DNA of 64,000 nt from Fen-178 sp963722575 (GTDB lineage Bacteria; Acidobacteriota; Terriglobia; Bryobacterales; Bryobacteraceae). A program made the position numbers and the translations under genes. The stretch lies in assembly GCA_963722575.1 (NCBI GenBank), contig CAVRNR010000020.1, forward strand, positions 1 through 64,000. Direction: 5' to 3'. Shown here one piece after another: positions 31,590 through 40,266 of the stretch (within the stretch, counting starts at the first letter, position 1; every line of letters begins with the position of its first letter). The notes below the pieces were generated by a model that had not been told where the DNA came from, ran no database searches, and saw only the letters and a list, made by a program, of their open reading frames with translations.

Positions 31590-32462
31590 ATGAGAAGCCG
31601 GGCCAGCCTTACGGCCGAATACATGGCGTTGTTCCGCGCCATCGAATCGGCCCGGCCCGCGAATGCACGGCTGTTTTGCGACCCATTCGCCGCACGCTTT
31701 CTTCACCGGAGGCGCAAGTGGCTGTATGAGATTGCCCGGTGTGGCGCGGGACGCGCGTTGGTGGAGCGGCTTTTGGATCGAGCGTCGCCCGGCGCCAGAG
31801 CCGCGGGCATCGCCCGCACGAAGTGGATCGACGATGAAGTGACGCGAGCTTTGGAAACGTCCAGCCAGCTCGTCTTGCTCGGAGCCGGTTTCGATACCCG
31901 CGCCTATCGCCTGCCAGCCGCGCAACGAGCGAGCACTTTTGAGCTGGACCGCGCGGAGATGTCGTCCGCCAAACAAGCGGCGCTGCGGGGGAAAATCGGA
32001 TCGCTGCCGGAACGGGTCCAATTCGGCAGTATCGATTTCAATACACAGCCGGTGGGAGATGTTTTGGGCCGCGCCGGCTTTGATGGGACGCGGCCCGCGT
32101 GTTTTGTCTGGGAAGGCGTCACGAACTACCTGTCCGCGGAGGCCGTCGATGGAATACTGCGGCAGATTGGGCAAGCTGCGGGCGGCAGCATCTTGCTGTT
32201 CACATACGTCGATCGCAGAGTTCTCGACGAGCCAAAGCTGTTCTTCGGTGCGGAGAAACTGTTATCCAGGCTGCGCTCATACGGGGAGCCATGGACCTTC
32301 GGGCTGTGCCCCGAGGAAGTCGAACGGTACCTTGCTGCCAGGAAACTGCGGTTGCTGCGAGATCTGAGTGTGGCGGAGGTGTGGCAACAGGCCGGCCGAA
32401 AGGATTCCGACTTGCGCGGATACCAGTTCTATCGTCTCGCTTCCGCTTGTGTCGAGGGCTGA
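31590..32462 (+). CDS. SAM-dependent methyltransferase, leucine carboxyl methyltransferase-like (PF04072/TIGR00027 type)
   Basis: A 290-aa class I methyltransferase. Typical signatures are the N-terminal TAEYMALFRAIESARP and DPFAARFL, ARTKWIDDEV, the SAM-binding LVLLGAGFDTRAYRL, FELDRAEM and VWEGVTNYLS. These match the bacterial TIGR00027 group, which includes polyketide and unknown-substrate O-methyltransferases. No signal peptide or membrane segment is seen. It begins 17 bases after the propeller gene. The substrate is unknown. Confidence 0.88.
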   Translation: MRSRASLTAEYMALFRAIESARPANARLFCDPFAARFLHRRRKWLYEIARCGAGRALVERLLDRASPGARAAGIARTKWIDDEVTRALETSSQLVLLGAGFDTRAYRLPAAQRASTFELDRAEMSSAKQAALRGKIGSLPERVQFGSIDFNTQPVGDVLGRAGFDGTRPACFVWEGVTNYLSAEAVDGILRQIGQAAGGSILLFTYVDRRVLDEPKLFFGAEKLLSRLRSYGEPWTFGLCPEEVERYLAARKLRLLRDLSVAEVWQQAGRKDSDLRGYQFYRLASACVEG

Positions 32463-32629
32463 CGGCTCGGTGGCAAGTCCGGACTTTGGCCAGAAGCGTG
32501 CCAAGAGATTGTCTGGCGTCCTGTTCCGCCTCCTCCAGGACATCCGCTCCGGCCCTCCGGCTGCCATGCATCCTTCCCCTTCGAAATTACGGCGCTCTGC
32601 TTCGTCGGTTTGAACTATGAAAAAACGAA

Positions 32630-32653
32630 GGGCAGGCTAAAGCATGCCCCACC
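32630..32653. repeat. Hairpin repeat after the radical SAM gene
   Basis: A 24-base unit beginning GGGCAGGCTAAAGCATGCCC, one mismatch from the copies at 41121-41144 and 62463-62486. On the minus strand it begins one base after the radical SAM stop codon and folds into a hairpin with a TTTA loop, so it may act as a 3' stabiliser or weak terminator. Confidence 0.88.
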
Positions 32654-32654
32654 T

Positions 32655-34298
32655 CTACCCCACCAGTTCCGGCTCGCCCACGCAGGTCCCGCAACCCTTC
32701 TTCCCCTTCAGGGTGAGGCGCTGCATTTCTTCCTGCTCCTCGAACGGCACGGAGAATTCCTTCTCGATGCGCTCGCGGAAGACCGGGCCGGAATTGTACG
32801 CGCAGAACGGATACACCTTGCCGTTGGGGGCGGCGTAGTGGATCACGCAGCGCTTCACCCGCTCCACGTCGTAGTTGTACGAGTCCATGAAATGCATCCC
32901 GGCCACCAACAAGGTGCGGTAGGTGAAGCCTTTCTTCTCGCTCTCGCCGCGGCCGTACTTCTTGTCGGTAAAGCCCTGGAGGGTTTGCAGAAACTTGGTG
33001 AAGTCCAGGCCCTCGGGCGCTTTGTCTTCATGGAAGAACTTGCGCAGGCTGTTCCAGGCTTCCAGCTTGGTGTAGAACTTGACACGGCGCTTGCCGGCTT
33101 TGCGCGCCAGCATGTCCATTTCCTTCATCATGGCGCCAACGTCCACGAATTGCGTCACCGGCACGGCTTTGCGGTTCTGGTCCACGAACAGGTAGGTGCC
33201 AAGCGAGCAGTGCGGGTGGCAGCTCAGGGTGGTGGTCTCCTCGCCGCGGAGCGCGCTGATGAGCTTCGAGAACGGCGTCACAAAGGAGAGCGGGAACCAA
33301 TCTTCGTAGGGATCGGCAATACCGGTCTGCTCCTTTACGGCGTGGGCGAAATCGGAGAGCGTGAACCGCTTGGCTTCCAGTTCATGGCGCGCAATACGGC
33401 CGGTGAAGGCCACCGGCTGGAAGCTGATGCCGCTGGTGCACTCGATGTATTCCAGCGCCAGCCGCATAATGTCGCCGATCTGGTGATCGTTGAGGCCCTT
33501 GACGATGGTAGGAACGAACACGATCTTCAGGTCGGCCTTTTTGACGTTCTCAATGCACTGCAACTTCTTTTCCCACAGCGACTCGCCGCGCGTGCGGCGG
33601 TAGATGTCGTCGCACACGCCGTCGAACTGGAGGTACAAGGTGTGGAGTCCGGCTTCCTTGCACTGTTGGGCGAATTCCAGGCTGGTGAACTTGAGGCCGT
33701 TGGTGGCCGCCTGGAGGTGGGTGAAGCCCATCTGCTTGGCCATCCGCAGGACGTCCAGGAAACGGGGATAGATGGTCGGTTCGCCGCCCGAAAACTGCAC
33801 GATGCGGCAGGGGGCGGGGCGCTCGTCGCGCAGCGCTTGCAGCATCCTGCGAACGGTCTCGAAATCCGGTTCGTAGAGGTAGCCGGCGGCGTTGGCGTTG
33901 GCGAAGCAGACCGGGCACGTCAGGTTGCAGCGGTTGGTCAGGTCGACGTTGGCCAGGGCGGTGTGGCTGGTATGCATGTTGCAGAGGCCGCAATCGTCCG
34001 GGCAGCGGGTGGCGTCGGCCACCACCGGGTTGTGCAGGCCGCGATTGTCGCCGAAGGACCACTCCTCCATCTTCAGGTACAGCCTGGCGTCGGAGAAGAC
34101 GATATCCCGGAAGTCGCCGTGGTCCGGGCAATGCTTCTCCATGACCACCTTGCCGGCTTCCTCAAATATCCTGGCATCAATCAGTTGCGTACACTCGGGG
34201 CAGAGCGACCGGGTGGTCTTGGGCAGACCCTTCTTCAGCGCGTCGATGCGCGCGCCAGTGTAGGTAGTTTCCGGTTGTAATACCTGGAATTGCGCCAT
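32655..34298 (-). CDS. Radical SAM enzyme related to tetraether/membrane-spanning lipid synthases (Tes/MJ0619 type)
   Basis: A 547-aa radical SAM enzyme. The [4Fe-4S] motif is NRCNLTCPVCF (Cys124, 128, 131). Upstream are extra Cys clusters (CPEC at 33-36, Cys57 before PDHG, CPDDCGLC at 99-106). They are followed by HTALANVDLTNRC, VQFSGGEPTIYP, TLYLQFDGVCDDIYRRTRG and FQPVAFTGR. This arrangement matches archaeal Tes (Methanosarcina MA_1486) and MJ0619, which join lipid tails or modify pterins at unactivated carbons. C-terminal Cys (CHPHC, CGTC) may bind more clusters. Acidobacteria make the membrane-spanning iso-diabolic acid and branched GDGTs, so lipid coupling is an attractive role, but the substrate is inferred. 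It is transcribed alone. Confidence 0.8.
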   Translation of the reverse strand: MAQFQVLQPETTYTGARIDALKKGLPKTTRSLCPECTQLIDARIFEEAGKVVMEKHCPDHGDFRDIVFSDARLYLKMEEWSFGDNRGLHNPVVADATRCPDDCGLCNMHTSHTALANVDLTNRCNLTCPVCFANANAAGYLYEPDFETVRRMLQALRDERPAPCRIVQFSGGEPTIYPRFLDVLRMAKQMGFTHLQAATNGLKFTSLEFAQQCKEAGLHTLYLQFDGVCDDIYRRTRGESLWEKKLQCIENVKKADLKIVFVPTIVKGLNDHQIGDIMRLALEYIECTSGISFQPVAFTGRIARHELEAKRFTLSDFAHAVKEQTGIADPYEDWFPLSFVTPFSKLISALRGEETTTLSCHPHCSLGTYLFVDQNRKAVPVTQFVDVGAMMKEMDMLARKAGKRRVKFYTKLEAWNSLRKFFHEDKAPEGLDFTKFLQTLQGFTDKKYGRGESEKKGFTYRTLLVAGMHFMDSYNYDVERVKRCVIHYAAPNGKVYPFCAYNSGPVFRERIEKEFSVPFEEQEEMQRLTLKGKKGCGTCVGEPELVG

Positions 34299-34391
34299 GA
34301 TCTGCCATCATAAAGGCGCCCGCCCGGGAAGGCTACCATCAGGCGCTAAAGTGTGAATCCTAATGGTCGTAAGGGGAATATCGGGCGCTGA

Positions 34392-35183
34392 ATGGTAAGC
34401 TGGAAATCTGTGCTGGCACTGGACTTTCCACACGCGGCCGTGGCCTTTGGAGCGGCTTTCCTGGCTGGGGCCATCAATTCCGTGGCCGGCGGAGGGACGC
34501 TGGTCTCCTTCCCGGCGCTGATCTGGCTGGGCCTCGGCTCCGTGACGGCCAATGCCACCAGCACGGTGGCCATCTGGCCGGGGACGGTCGGGAGCACCTG
34601 GGGCTACCGGCGGGAATTGCGCGACGCCGAGCCGCGCTTCCGCTGGCTGATTGTGCCCAGCCTGGTGGGCGGACTCACCGGCGCGCTGTTGTTGCGCTGG
34701 ACGCCGCCGGCCATCTTCGACCGCATGGTGCCGTTCCTGATCCTGTTTGCCACCCTGCTATTCATGGTCCAGGAACCCGTACAGCGGATGTTGAAGACGG
34801 ATGGGCGTCCGGCGCACCGCTCGGCCAATTGGTTCGCCGGGGTGATGTTCTTCCAGTTGATGGTAGGCCTTTATGGCGGCTATTTCGGCGCGGGCATCGG
34901 AATCTTGATGCTGGCGGCGCTGAGCATCATGGGCCTCCAGGACATTCACGAGATGAACAGCCTCAAAGTGGTCTTCGGGGGCAGCGTGAATGGGATCGCG
35001 GCGGCCTACTTCATCTGGGCGCGCATGGTCTACTGGCCGTATGTCGTGATTATGGCGGTGGCCGCCGTGGTGGGTGGATACGGCGCCGCCGGGGTGGCGC
35101 GGAAGATCGGGCGCACGGCCGTGCGGGGTATCGTGATCGCCATCGGATTCGGCATGGCGGTGTCGCTGTTTATCAAGAAGTAG
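34392..35183 (+). CDS. TauE/SafE-family membrane permease
   Basis: A 263-aa protein of about seven to eight membrane helices with the family hallmarks: AFLAGAINSVAGGGTLVSFPAL near the N-terminus and VGLYGGYFGAGIGILMLAAL in the second half. Family members export sulfite, sulfoacetate or other anions, and many are uncharacterised. ATG 34392 is chosen. The ADOP gene begins four bases after its stop, so co-transcription is likely, although the functions need not be linked. Confidence 0.88.
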   Translation: MVSWKSVLALDFPHAAVAFGAAFLAGAINSVAGGGTLVSFPALIWLGLGSVTANATSTVAIWPGTVGSTWGYRRELRDAEPRFRWLIVPSLVGGLTGALLLRWTPPAIFDRMVPFLILFATLLFMVQEPVQRMLKTDGRPAHRSANWFAGVMFFQLMVGLYGGYFGAGIGILMLAALSIMGLQDIHEMNSLKVVFGGSVNGIAAAYFIWARMVYWPYVVIMAVAAVVGGYGAAGVARKIGRTAVRGIVIAIGFGMAVSLFIKK

Positions 35184-35187
35184 CCTT

Positions 35188-37683
35188 ATGGAACGCATCC
35201 GGTTCGCATTTCGCAGTCTGGCCAAAGCGCCGCTCTTGAGCCTGGTGGTGGTTCTCTCGTTGGGCCTGGGCATCGGCGCCAATACCGCAATCTTCTCCCT
35301 GATGCACCAGATCATTTTGCGATCGCTGCCGGTGGAGAAGCCGGAGGAACTGGTGCTGGTGACATCGCCCGGCGAGTTCAAGGGCGGGAGCAACTCCACC
35401 GATGATTCCGGCGGCATGGATTACATCTTCAGTTACCGGATGTTCCGGGAACTGGAGAAGCGGGCCGCGGGCGTCACCGGCCTGGCCGCATTTCGCACTA
35501 TAGGCGCCAACCTGGCATTCGGCAAGCTGACTGTGCCGGATGAGGTGCTGGTGGTTTCGGGCGGTTATTTCCCCGTGCTGGGAGTGAAGCCGCTGTTGGG
35601 CCGCACCATCTCGCCCGAAGACGACGGGGTGCCCCCTGGGCCCGGCGCCGGCAACGCGGTTGCGGTGCTGGGATATGGCTACTGGCACGACAAGCTGGGC
35701 GGCGAGACCAGCGTGCTGAATCAGCCCATCCGGATCAATGGGGTGGCGTTCACAGTGGTCGGGGTGACGCCCAAGGGGTTCACCGGAACCACGCCCGGAG
35801 ATGAGCCGGCGGCCTACGTTCCCCTGTGCTTCAAGCCGCGGTTGACGCCCAACTGGACCGGCGTCGACCGCTGGGACGATTACTGGCTGTACCTGTTCGC
35901 GCGGCTGAAACCCGGGGTCACTGCGACACGGGCGGCAGCGGTGCTCAATGGCCCCTACGGCGCCCTCGTCGAGGAGCAGTCCAAGGGGCCGCAATTCTAT
36001 TACCGGAAGCAACTCGATCGCTTCCTGAAGTCGCGCCTGACCCTCAAGGACGGCAGCCACGGCAAGAGCGCCATGCGGGACGAAAGCCAGATTCCGCTGA
36101 TCATCCTGATGACGGCTACTGGCCTCGTGCTGCTGATCGCCATGGCCAACGCCGCCAATCTTCTGCTGGCGCGCTCGGCGCAGCGCCGAAGGGAACTGGC
36201 CATCCGCGCGGCCATGGGCGCCGGGCGCGGCGAGCTGATGGCGCAACTGCTCACCGAAGCCCTGTTGCTGGCTCTCGCTGGCGGCATGGCGGGCCTCTTA
36301 TTTGGTGCAGTCACGCTTCGGCTGTTGATCGCGGAGATAGCGGTGAGCGATACGCCCATCTACTATTTGACCGCGCAACTGGATCAGCCGCTGCTGCTGT
36401 TCGGCCTCGGGCTTTCCCTGGTTACCGGGTTGCTGCTCGGGCTATACCCGGCGTGGGAGGCGGCCCGGGTTTCACCGGCTGTCACGCTCAAAGACGAATC
36501 CGGGCAATCGTCCGGGACCCGCGGCACGGCGCACGTGCGCAAGGCGCTGGTGTGCGCCCAAGTCATGATTTCGGCGATGCTGCTGATTCCCACCGGGCTG
36601 TTCTTGAAAAGCCTGGTCAACCTGCTGCACGTGGACCTGGGAATCCGCACGGAGAACGTTGTCGGCTTCTCCATCTCGCCGGAGCTGAACGCCTACCAGC
36701 CGGCCGAGAGCCACGCGCTGTTCGAGCGCGTGGAGAGCGAAATGGCGGCCATCCCGGGGGTGCGCAGCGTGGCCGCGGCCATGGTGCCGCTCATCGCGAG
36801 TAACCGATGGGGGAACAACGTGACCACCGATGGAGTGGCGCCCGCCAACACCCACTGCCTCTACAACGAGCTCGGGCCGGGATACTTCGGAAAGATGGGA
36901 ATTCCGCTGATCGCGGGGCGGGAGTTCACCGAGGCGGACAACCTGGCGGGGCCCAAGGTGGCGGTTGTCAACCAGACGTTCGCCAAGCGCTTCTTCGAGG
37001 GGCAAAACGCCATCGGACACAGATTCGGGACGGGGAAGCCGGATATCGAGATCATCGGCGTGGTGAAGGACAGCCACTACGCCGAGGTGAAGGAGAACCC
37101 CTACCCGGTTTACTACACTCCCTGGCGCCAGGACAAGACCATCGGCTCGCTGGGGTTCTACATGCGCTCGGCGCTGCCCACCAAACAGATGATCCCGCAG
37201 ATCCGGCGCGTGATGGCCTCGCTCGACCGCGATCTGCCGGCGGAGAACCTGCGCACGCTGGACGATACCATCCAGCTCAACATCCAGTCGGACCGGATCG
37301 TGCTGCAACTGGCCGCGGCGTTCGCCATTCTGGCGACGGCGCTGGCCATGCTCGGGCTCTATGGAGTGATGGCCCACAGCGTCGCGCGGCGCACGCGGGA
37401 AATCGGCATCCGCATGGCGCTGGGCGCGGAGCCGGGCAGCATCCGCTGGATGGTGATGCGGGAGATGCTGTGGATTCTGGGCATCGGCCTGGCCGTCGGC
37501 GTGCCGGCGGCGCTGATGCTGGCGCGCTACGTCGAGAGCCAGCTTTACGGAGTGAAAGCTTACGACGCCGTGGTGGTGGCCGGCGCCATGCTGGCCTTGG
37601 CGGCGACGGCCGTGGCGGCGGGATACTTGCCGGCGCGCCGCGCCTCGCGCGTGAACCCGCTGGACGCGCTCAGGTACGAGTAG
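35188..37683 (+). CDS. ADOP-family ABC permease (FtsX/MacB type), copy 1
   Basis: An 831-aa acidobacterial duplicated orphan permease. The N-terminal helix (SLVVVLSLGLGIGANTAIFSL) is followed by a MacB periplasmic core, a first FtsX domain (about 300-430: RRRELAIRAAMGAGRGELMAQLL), a second periplasmic domain and a second FtsX domain (about 700-820: RRTREIGIRMALGAEPGSIRW). It ends RRASRVNPLDALRYE, the conserved ADOP tail. No ATPase is adjacent, as is typical. An eight-residue stretch (GVPPGPGA) encoded by the dispersed GC-rich motif replaces three residues (LGG) of copy 2. Its last about 370 bases are nearly identical to copy 2. Confidence 0.92.
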   Translation: MERIRFAFRSLAKAPLLSLVVVLSLGLGIGANTAIFSLMHQIILRSLPVEKPEELVLVTSPGEFKGGSNSTDDSGGMDYIFSYRMFRELEKRAAGVTGLAAFRTIGANLAFGKLTVPDEVLVVSGGYFPVLGVKPLLGRTISPEDDGVPPGPGAGNAVAVLGYGYWHDKLGGETSVLNQPIRINGVAFTVVGVTPKGFTGTTPGDEPAAYVPLCFKPRLTPNWTGVDRWDDYWLYLFARLKPGVTATRAAAVLNGPYGALVEEQSKGPQFYYRKQLDRFLKSRLTLKDGSHGKSAMRDESQIPLIILMTATGLVLLIAMANAANLLLARSAQRRRELAIRAAMGAGRGELMAQLLTEALLLALAGGMAGLLFGAVTLRLLIAEIAVSDTPIYYLTAQLDQPLLLFGLGLSLVTGLLLGLYPAWEAARVSPAVTLKDESGQSSGTRGTAHVRKALVCAQVMISAMLLIPTGLFLKSLVNLLHVDLGIRTENVVGFSISPELNAYQPAESHALFERVESEMAAIPGVRSVAAAMVPLIASNRWGNNVTTDGVAPANTHCLYNELGPGYFGKMGIPLIAGREFTEADNLAGPKVAVVNQTFAKRFFEGQNAIGHRFGTGKPDIEIIGVVKDSHYAEVKENPYPVYYTPWRQDKTIGSLGFYMRSALPTKQMIPQIRRVMASLDRDLPAENLRTLDDTIQLNIQSDRIVLQLAAAFAILATALAMLGLYGVMAHSVARRTREIGIRMALGAEPGSIRWMVMREMLWILGIGLAVGVPAALMLARYVESQLYGVKAYDAVVVAGAMLALAATAVAAGYLPARRASRVNPLDALRYE
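35626..35640 (-). repeat. GC-rich dispersed motif, copy in ADOP 1
   Basis: GGGGTGCCCCCTGGG, the reverse complement of the motif at 23494, 30198 and 61380, extended to 21 matching bases (to 35646). The paralogous ADOP at 37765-40266 lacks it at the aligned site and is five codons shorter there, so this looks like a 15-base in-frame insertion. Confidence 0.85.
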
Positions 37684-37703
37684 GGGCCAGGCATGCCTGG
37701 CCC
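37684..37703. repeat. Perfect palindrome between the two ADOP genes
   Basis: GGGCCAGGCATGCCTGGCCC, a perfect 20-base palindrome that begins right after the TAG of ADOP 1. There is no T-run. It resembles the other hairpins that sit directly behind stop codons (32630 and 62463). Confidence 0.85.
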
Positions 37704-37764
37704 TCGTGCCGCATGCTCCCGGCGGCCGGAAAGGGAATCGCACGCTGTACAATGGGCTGCAACG

Positions 37765-40266
37765 ATGGCACAAATCCGCTTCGCGATTCGCAGCTTGGCC
37801 AAGGCGCCGCTCCTCAGCCTGGTGGTGGTTCTCTCGTTGGGCCTGGGCATCGGCGCCAATACCGCGATTTTCTCCCTCTTGCACCAGGTCATTTTGAGAT
37901 CTCTGCCGGTGGAGAAACCGGAAGAACTGGTGTTGCTGACTTCTCCCGGAGAAGTCAAGAGCGGCAGCACCTCCACGGACAACTCCGGCGGCAACGACTA
38001 CATTTTCAACTACCGGACGCTACGGGAATTGGAAAAGCGTCCGCAGGGCGTCACGGCGGTGGCGGGCTTCCGCTACCTGTTCGCCAACCTGGCTCTCGGA
38101 CGGCAGACTTTGCCGGGTTCGGTGATGGTGGTATCGGGCGGTTACTTTCCGCTGCTGGGGGTCGGGCCGCTGGTGGGCCGCCTGATCGCGCCCGAGGATG
38201 ACCTCGGGGGTGGCAACGCCGTCGCGGTGTTGGGTTATGGTTATTGGCACGACCGGCTGGGGGCGCGGACCGGCGTTTTGAACCAGTCGATCCGCATCAA
38301 CGGGCACGTCTTCACCATCGTGGGAGTGGCGCCCAAACGCTTCACCAGCACCACATTGGGATTCGAGCCGGATGCCTATGTGCCGATCTGCTTCGAGCCG
38401 GCGATAGGAGCCTTCTGGGGCGGCGAGAAGCTGGACCATTACTGGGTGTACCTGCTGGCGCGCTTGAAGCCGGGGGTCACGCGGCAACAGGCCGCCGCGG
38501 CGTTGAACGGCACGTACGGCGCGCTGGTGGAGGAGCAGGCCAAGACCATCCACGGTGGCGGCGACAACTATGTCCGGCGCTTCCGGCAGTCCCGGTTGAC
38601 CCTGGAGGACGGCCGGCAGGGTCAAAGCAGCTTCCGGGACGATAGCCGGACGCCGCTGTTCATCCTGATGGCCGCCACGGCGCTGGTGCTGCTGATCGCC
38701 ATGGCCAACGCCGCCAACCTGCTGCTGGCGCGCGCCGCGCAACACCGACGGGAGCTGGCCATCCGGGCGGCCATGGGCGCCGGCCGCGGCGACTTGATGG
38801 CGCTGCCGCTCACCGAAGCGATGCTGCTGGCGCTGGGCGGCGGCGCCGCCGGAATCCTGCTCGGCAGCGCCACGCTCCGGTTCCTGGTGGCACAACTCGC
38901 GGATGAAGACATGCCGGCCTATTATTTGACGGCGCAACTGGATTGGCCGGTGCTGCTGTTCAGCCTCGGGATCTCCGTGGCCGCGGGGTTCCTGTTCGGA
39001 CTCTACCCGGCCTGGGAAGCGGCCCGGACTTCGCTCGCCGGCACGCTGCGGGAGGAATCCGGCCAGGCGTCTTCCACCCGCGGCACGGCGCGCGTGCGCA
39101 AGCTGCTGGTTTGCGCGCAAGTGATGATATCGGCCGTGTTGTTGATTCCCACGGGGCTGCTATTGAAGAGCCTGGTGAACCTCATGCACGTCGACCTGGG
39201 CATGCAAACGGAGCACGTCATCGGGTTCGGAATCTCGCCGGAGCGGAACGGCTACACCCAGGCGCAAAGCCGCGCGCTGTTCGAGCGGGTGGAAAGCGAG
39301 CTGGCCGCCATTCCGGGCGTGCGCGGCGTCGGGGCGTCGCTGCTGCCGCTGGTTGCCGGCAGCAATTGGAAGACGGATGTGACGGTCGAGGGAGCTGCGC
39401 CGGACCCCCACGCCGACAACCGCGCGTCCATCGATGAAGTGGGTCCCGGGTTCTTCGGCACACTCGGAATTCCACTGATCGCGGGGCGGGAGTTCACGGA
39501 ACGCGACAACGCCACGGCGCCGAAAGTCGCCATCGTCAACCAGCAGTTCGCCAGCCATTTGTTGGCCGGGCGAAGCGCCTTGGGGCGCAAGTTCTGCTTT
39601 TCCGATGCCAAAAAACCGGACATCGAAATTGTCGGCGTGGTGAAAGACAGTCACTACGCCGGAGTGAAACAGAAACCGCCGCGCTTGTTCTACACGCCCT
39701 GGCGCCAGGACAAGGATTTCGGCCTCGGATCGCTCAACTTTTATGTGCGCTCGGCGCTGCCTGCGGACCGCATGATCCCGCAGATCCGCCATGTGCTGGC
39801 GTCGCTCGATCCGGATCTGCCGGCGGAGAACCTGCGCCCGCTGGACGAGACCATCCGGCGGAACATCGATTCCGACCGGATGGTCCTCGAGCTCGCCGCG
39901 GCGTTCGCCATTCTAGCGACGGCGCTGGCCATGCTCGGCCTCTATGGCGTGATGGCCCACAGCGTCACGCGGCGCACGCGGGAGATTGGCATCCGCATGG
40001 CGCTGGGCGCGGAGCCGGGTAGCATCCGCTGGATGGTGATGCGAGAGATGCTGTGGATTCTGGGCATCGGCCTGGCCGTCGGCGTGCCGGCGGCGCTGAT
40101 GCTGGCGCGCTACGTCGAGAGCCAGCTTTACGGAGTGAAAGCTTACGACGCCGTGGTGGTGGCCGGCGCCATGCTGGCTCTAGCGGCGACGGCGGTGGCG
40201 GCGGGCTATCTGCCCGCGCGCCGGGCCTCGCGCGTGAATCCGCTGGACGCGCTCAGGTACGAGTAG
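37765..40266 (+). CDS. ADOP-family ABC permease (FtsX/MacB type), copy 2
   Basis: An 833-aa tandem paralogue of 35188-37683 with the same architecture: N-terminal helix, MacB core, FtsX, MacB core, FtsX, tail NPLDALRYE. ATG 37765 (MAQIRFAIRSLAKAPLL) is preferred over an upstream in-frame start because it aligns with copy 1. TACAAT (37748-37753) would then give a nearly leaderless mRNA. The middle of the protein has diverged, but stretches at both ends are nearly identical to copy 1 at the DNA level, including silent sites. Its 3' end overlaps the convergent thiD by 14 bases. The transported substrate is unknown; MacB-type proteins export peptides, lipoproteins or drugs. Confidence 0.92.
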   Translation: MAQIRFAIRSLAKAPLLSLVVVLSLGLGIGANTAIFSLLHQVILRSLPVEKPEELVLLTSPGEVKSGSTSTDNSGGNDYIFNYRTLRELEKRPQGVTAVAGFRYLFANLALGRQTLPGSVMVVSGGYFPLLGVGPLVGRLIAPEDDLGGGNAVAVLGYGYWHDRLGARTGVLNQSIRINGHVFTIVGVAPKRFTSTTLGFEPDAYVPICFEPAIGAFWGGEKLDHYWVYLLARLKPGVTRQQAAAALNGTYGALVEEQAKTIHGGGDNYVRRFRQSRLTLEDGRQGQSSFRDDSRTPLFILMAATALVLLIAMANAANLLLARAAQHRRELAIRAAMGAGRGDLMALPLTEAMLLALGGGAAGILLGSATLRFLVAQLADEDMPAYYLTAQLDWPVLLFSLGISVAAGFLFGLYPAWEAARTSLAGTLREESGQASSTRGTARVRKLLVCAQVMISAVLLIPTGLLLKSLVNLMHVDLGMQTEHVIGFGISPERNGYTQAQSRALFERVESELAAIPGVRGVGASLLPLVAGSNWKTDVTVEGAAPDPHADNRASIDEVGPGFFGTLGIPLIAGREFTERDNATAPKVAIVNQQFASHLLAGRSALGRKFCFSDAKKPDIEIVGVVKDSHYAGVKQKPPRLFYTPWRQDKDFGLGSLNFYVRSALPADRMIPQIRHVLASLDPDLPAENLRPLDETIRRNIDSDRMVLELAAAFAILATALAMLGLYGVMAHSVTRRTREIGIRMALGAEPGSIRWMVMREMLWILGIGLAVGVPAALMLARYVESQLYGVKAYDAVVVAGAMLALAATAVAAGYLPARRASRVNPLDALRYE

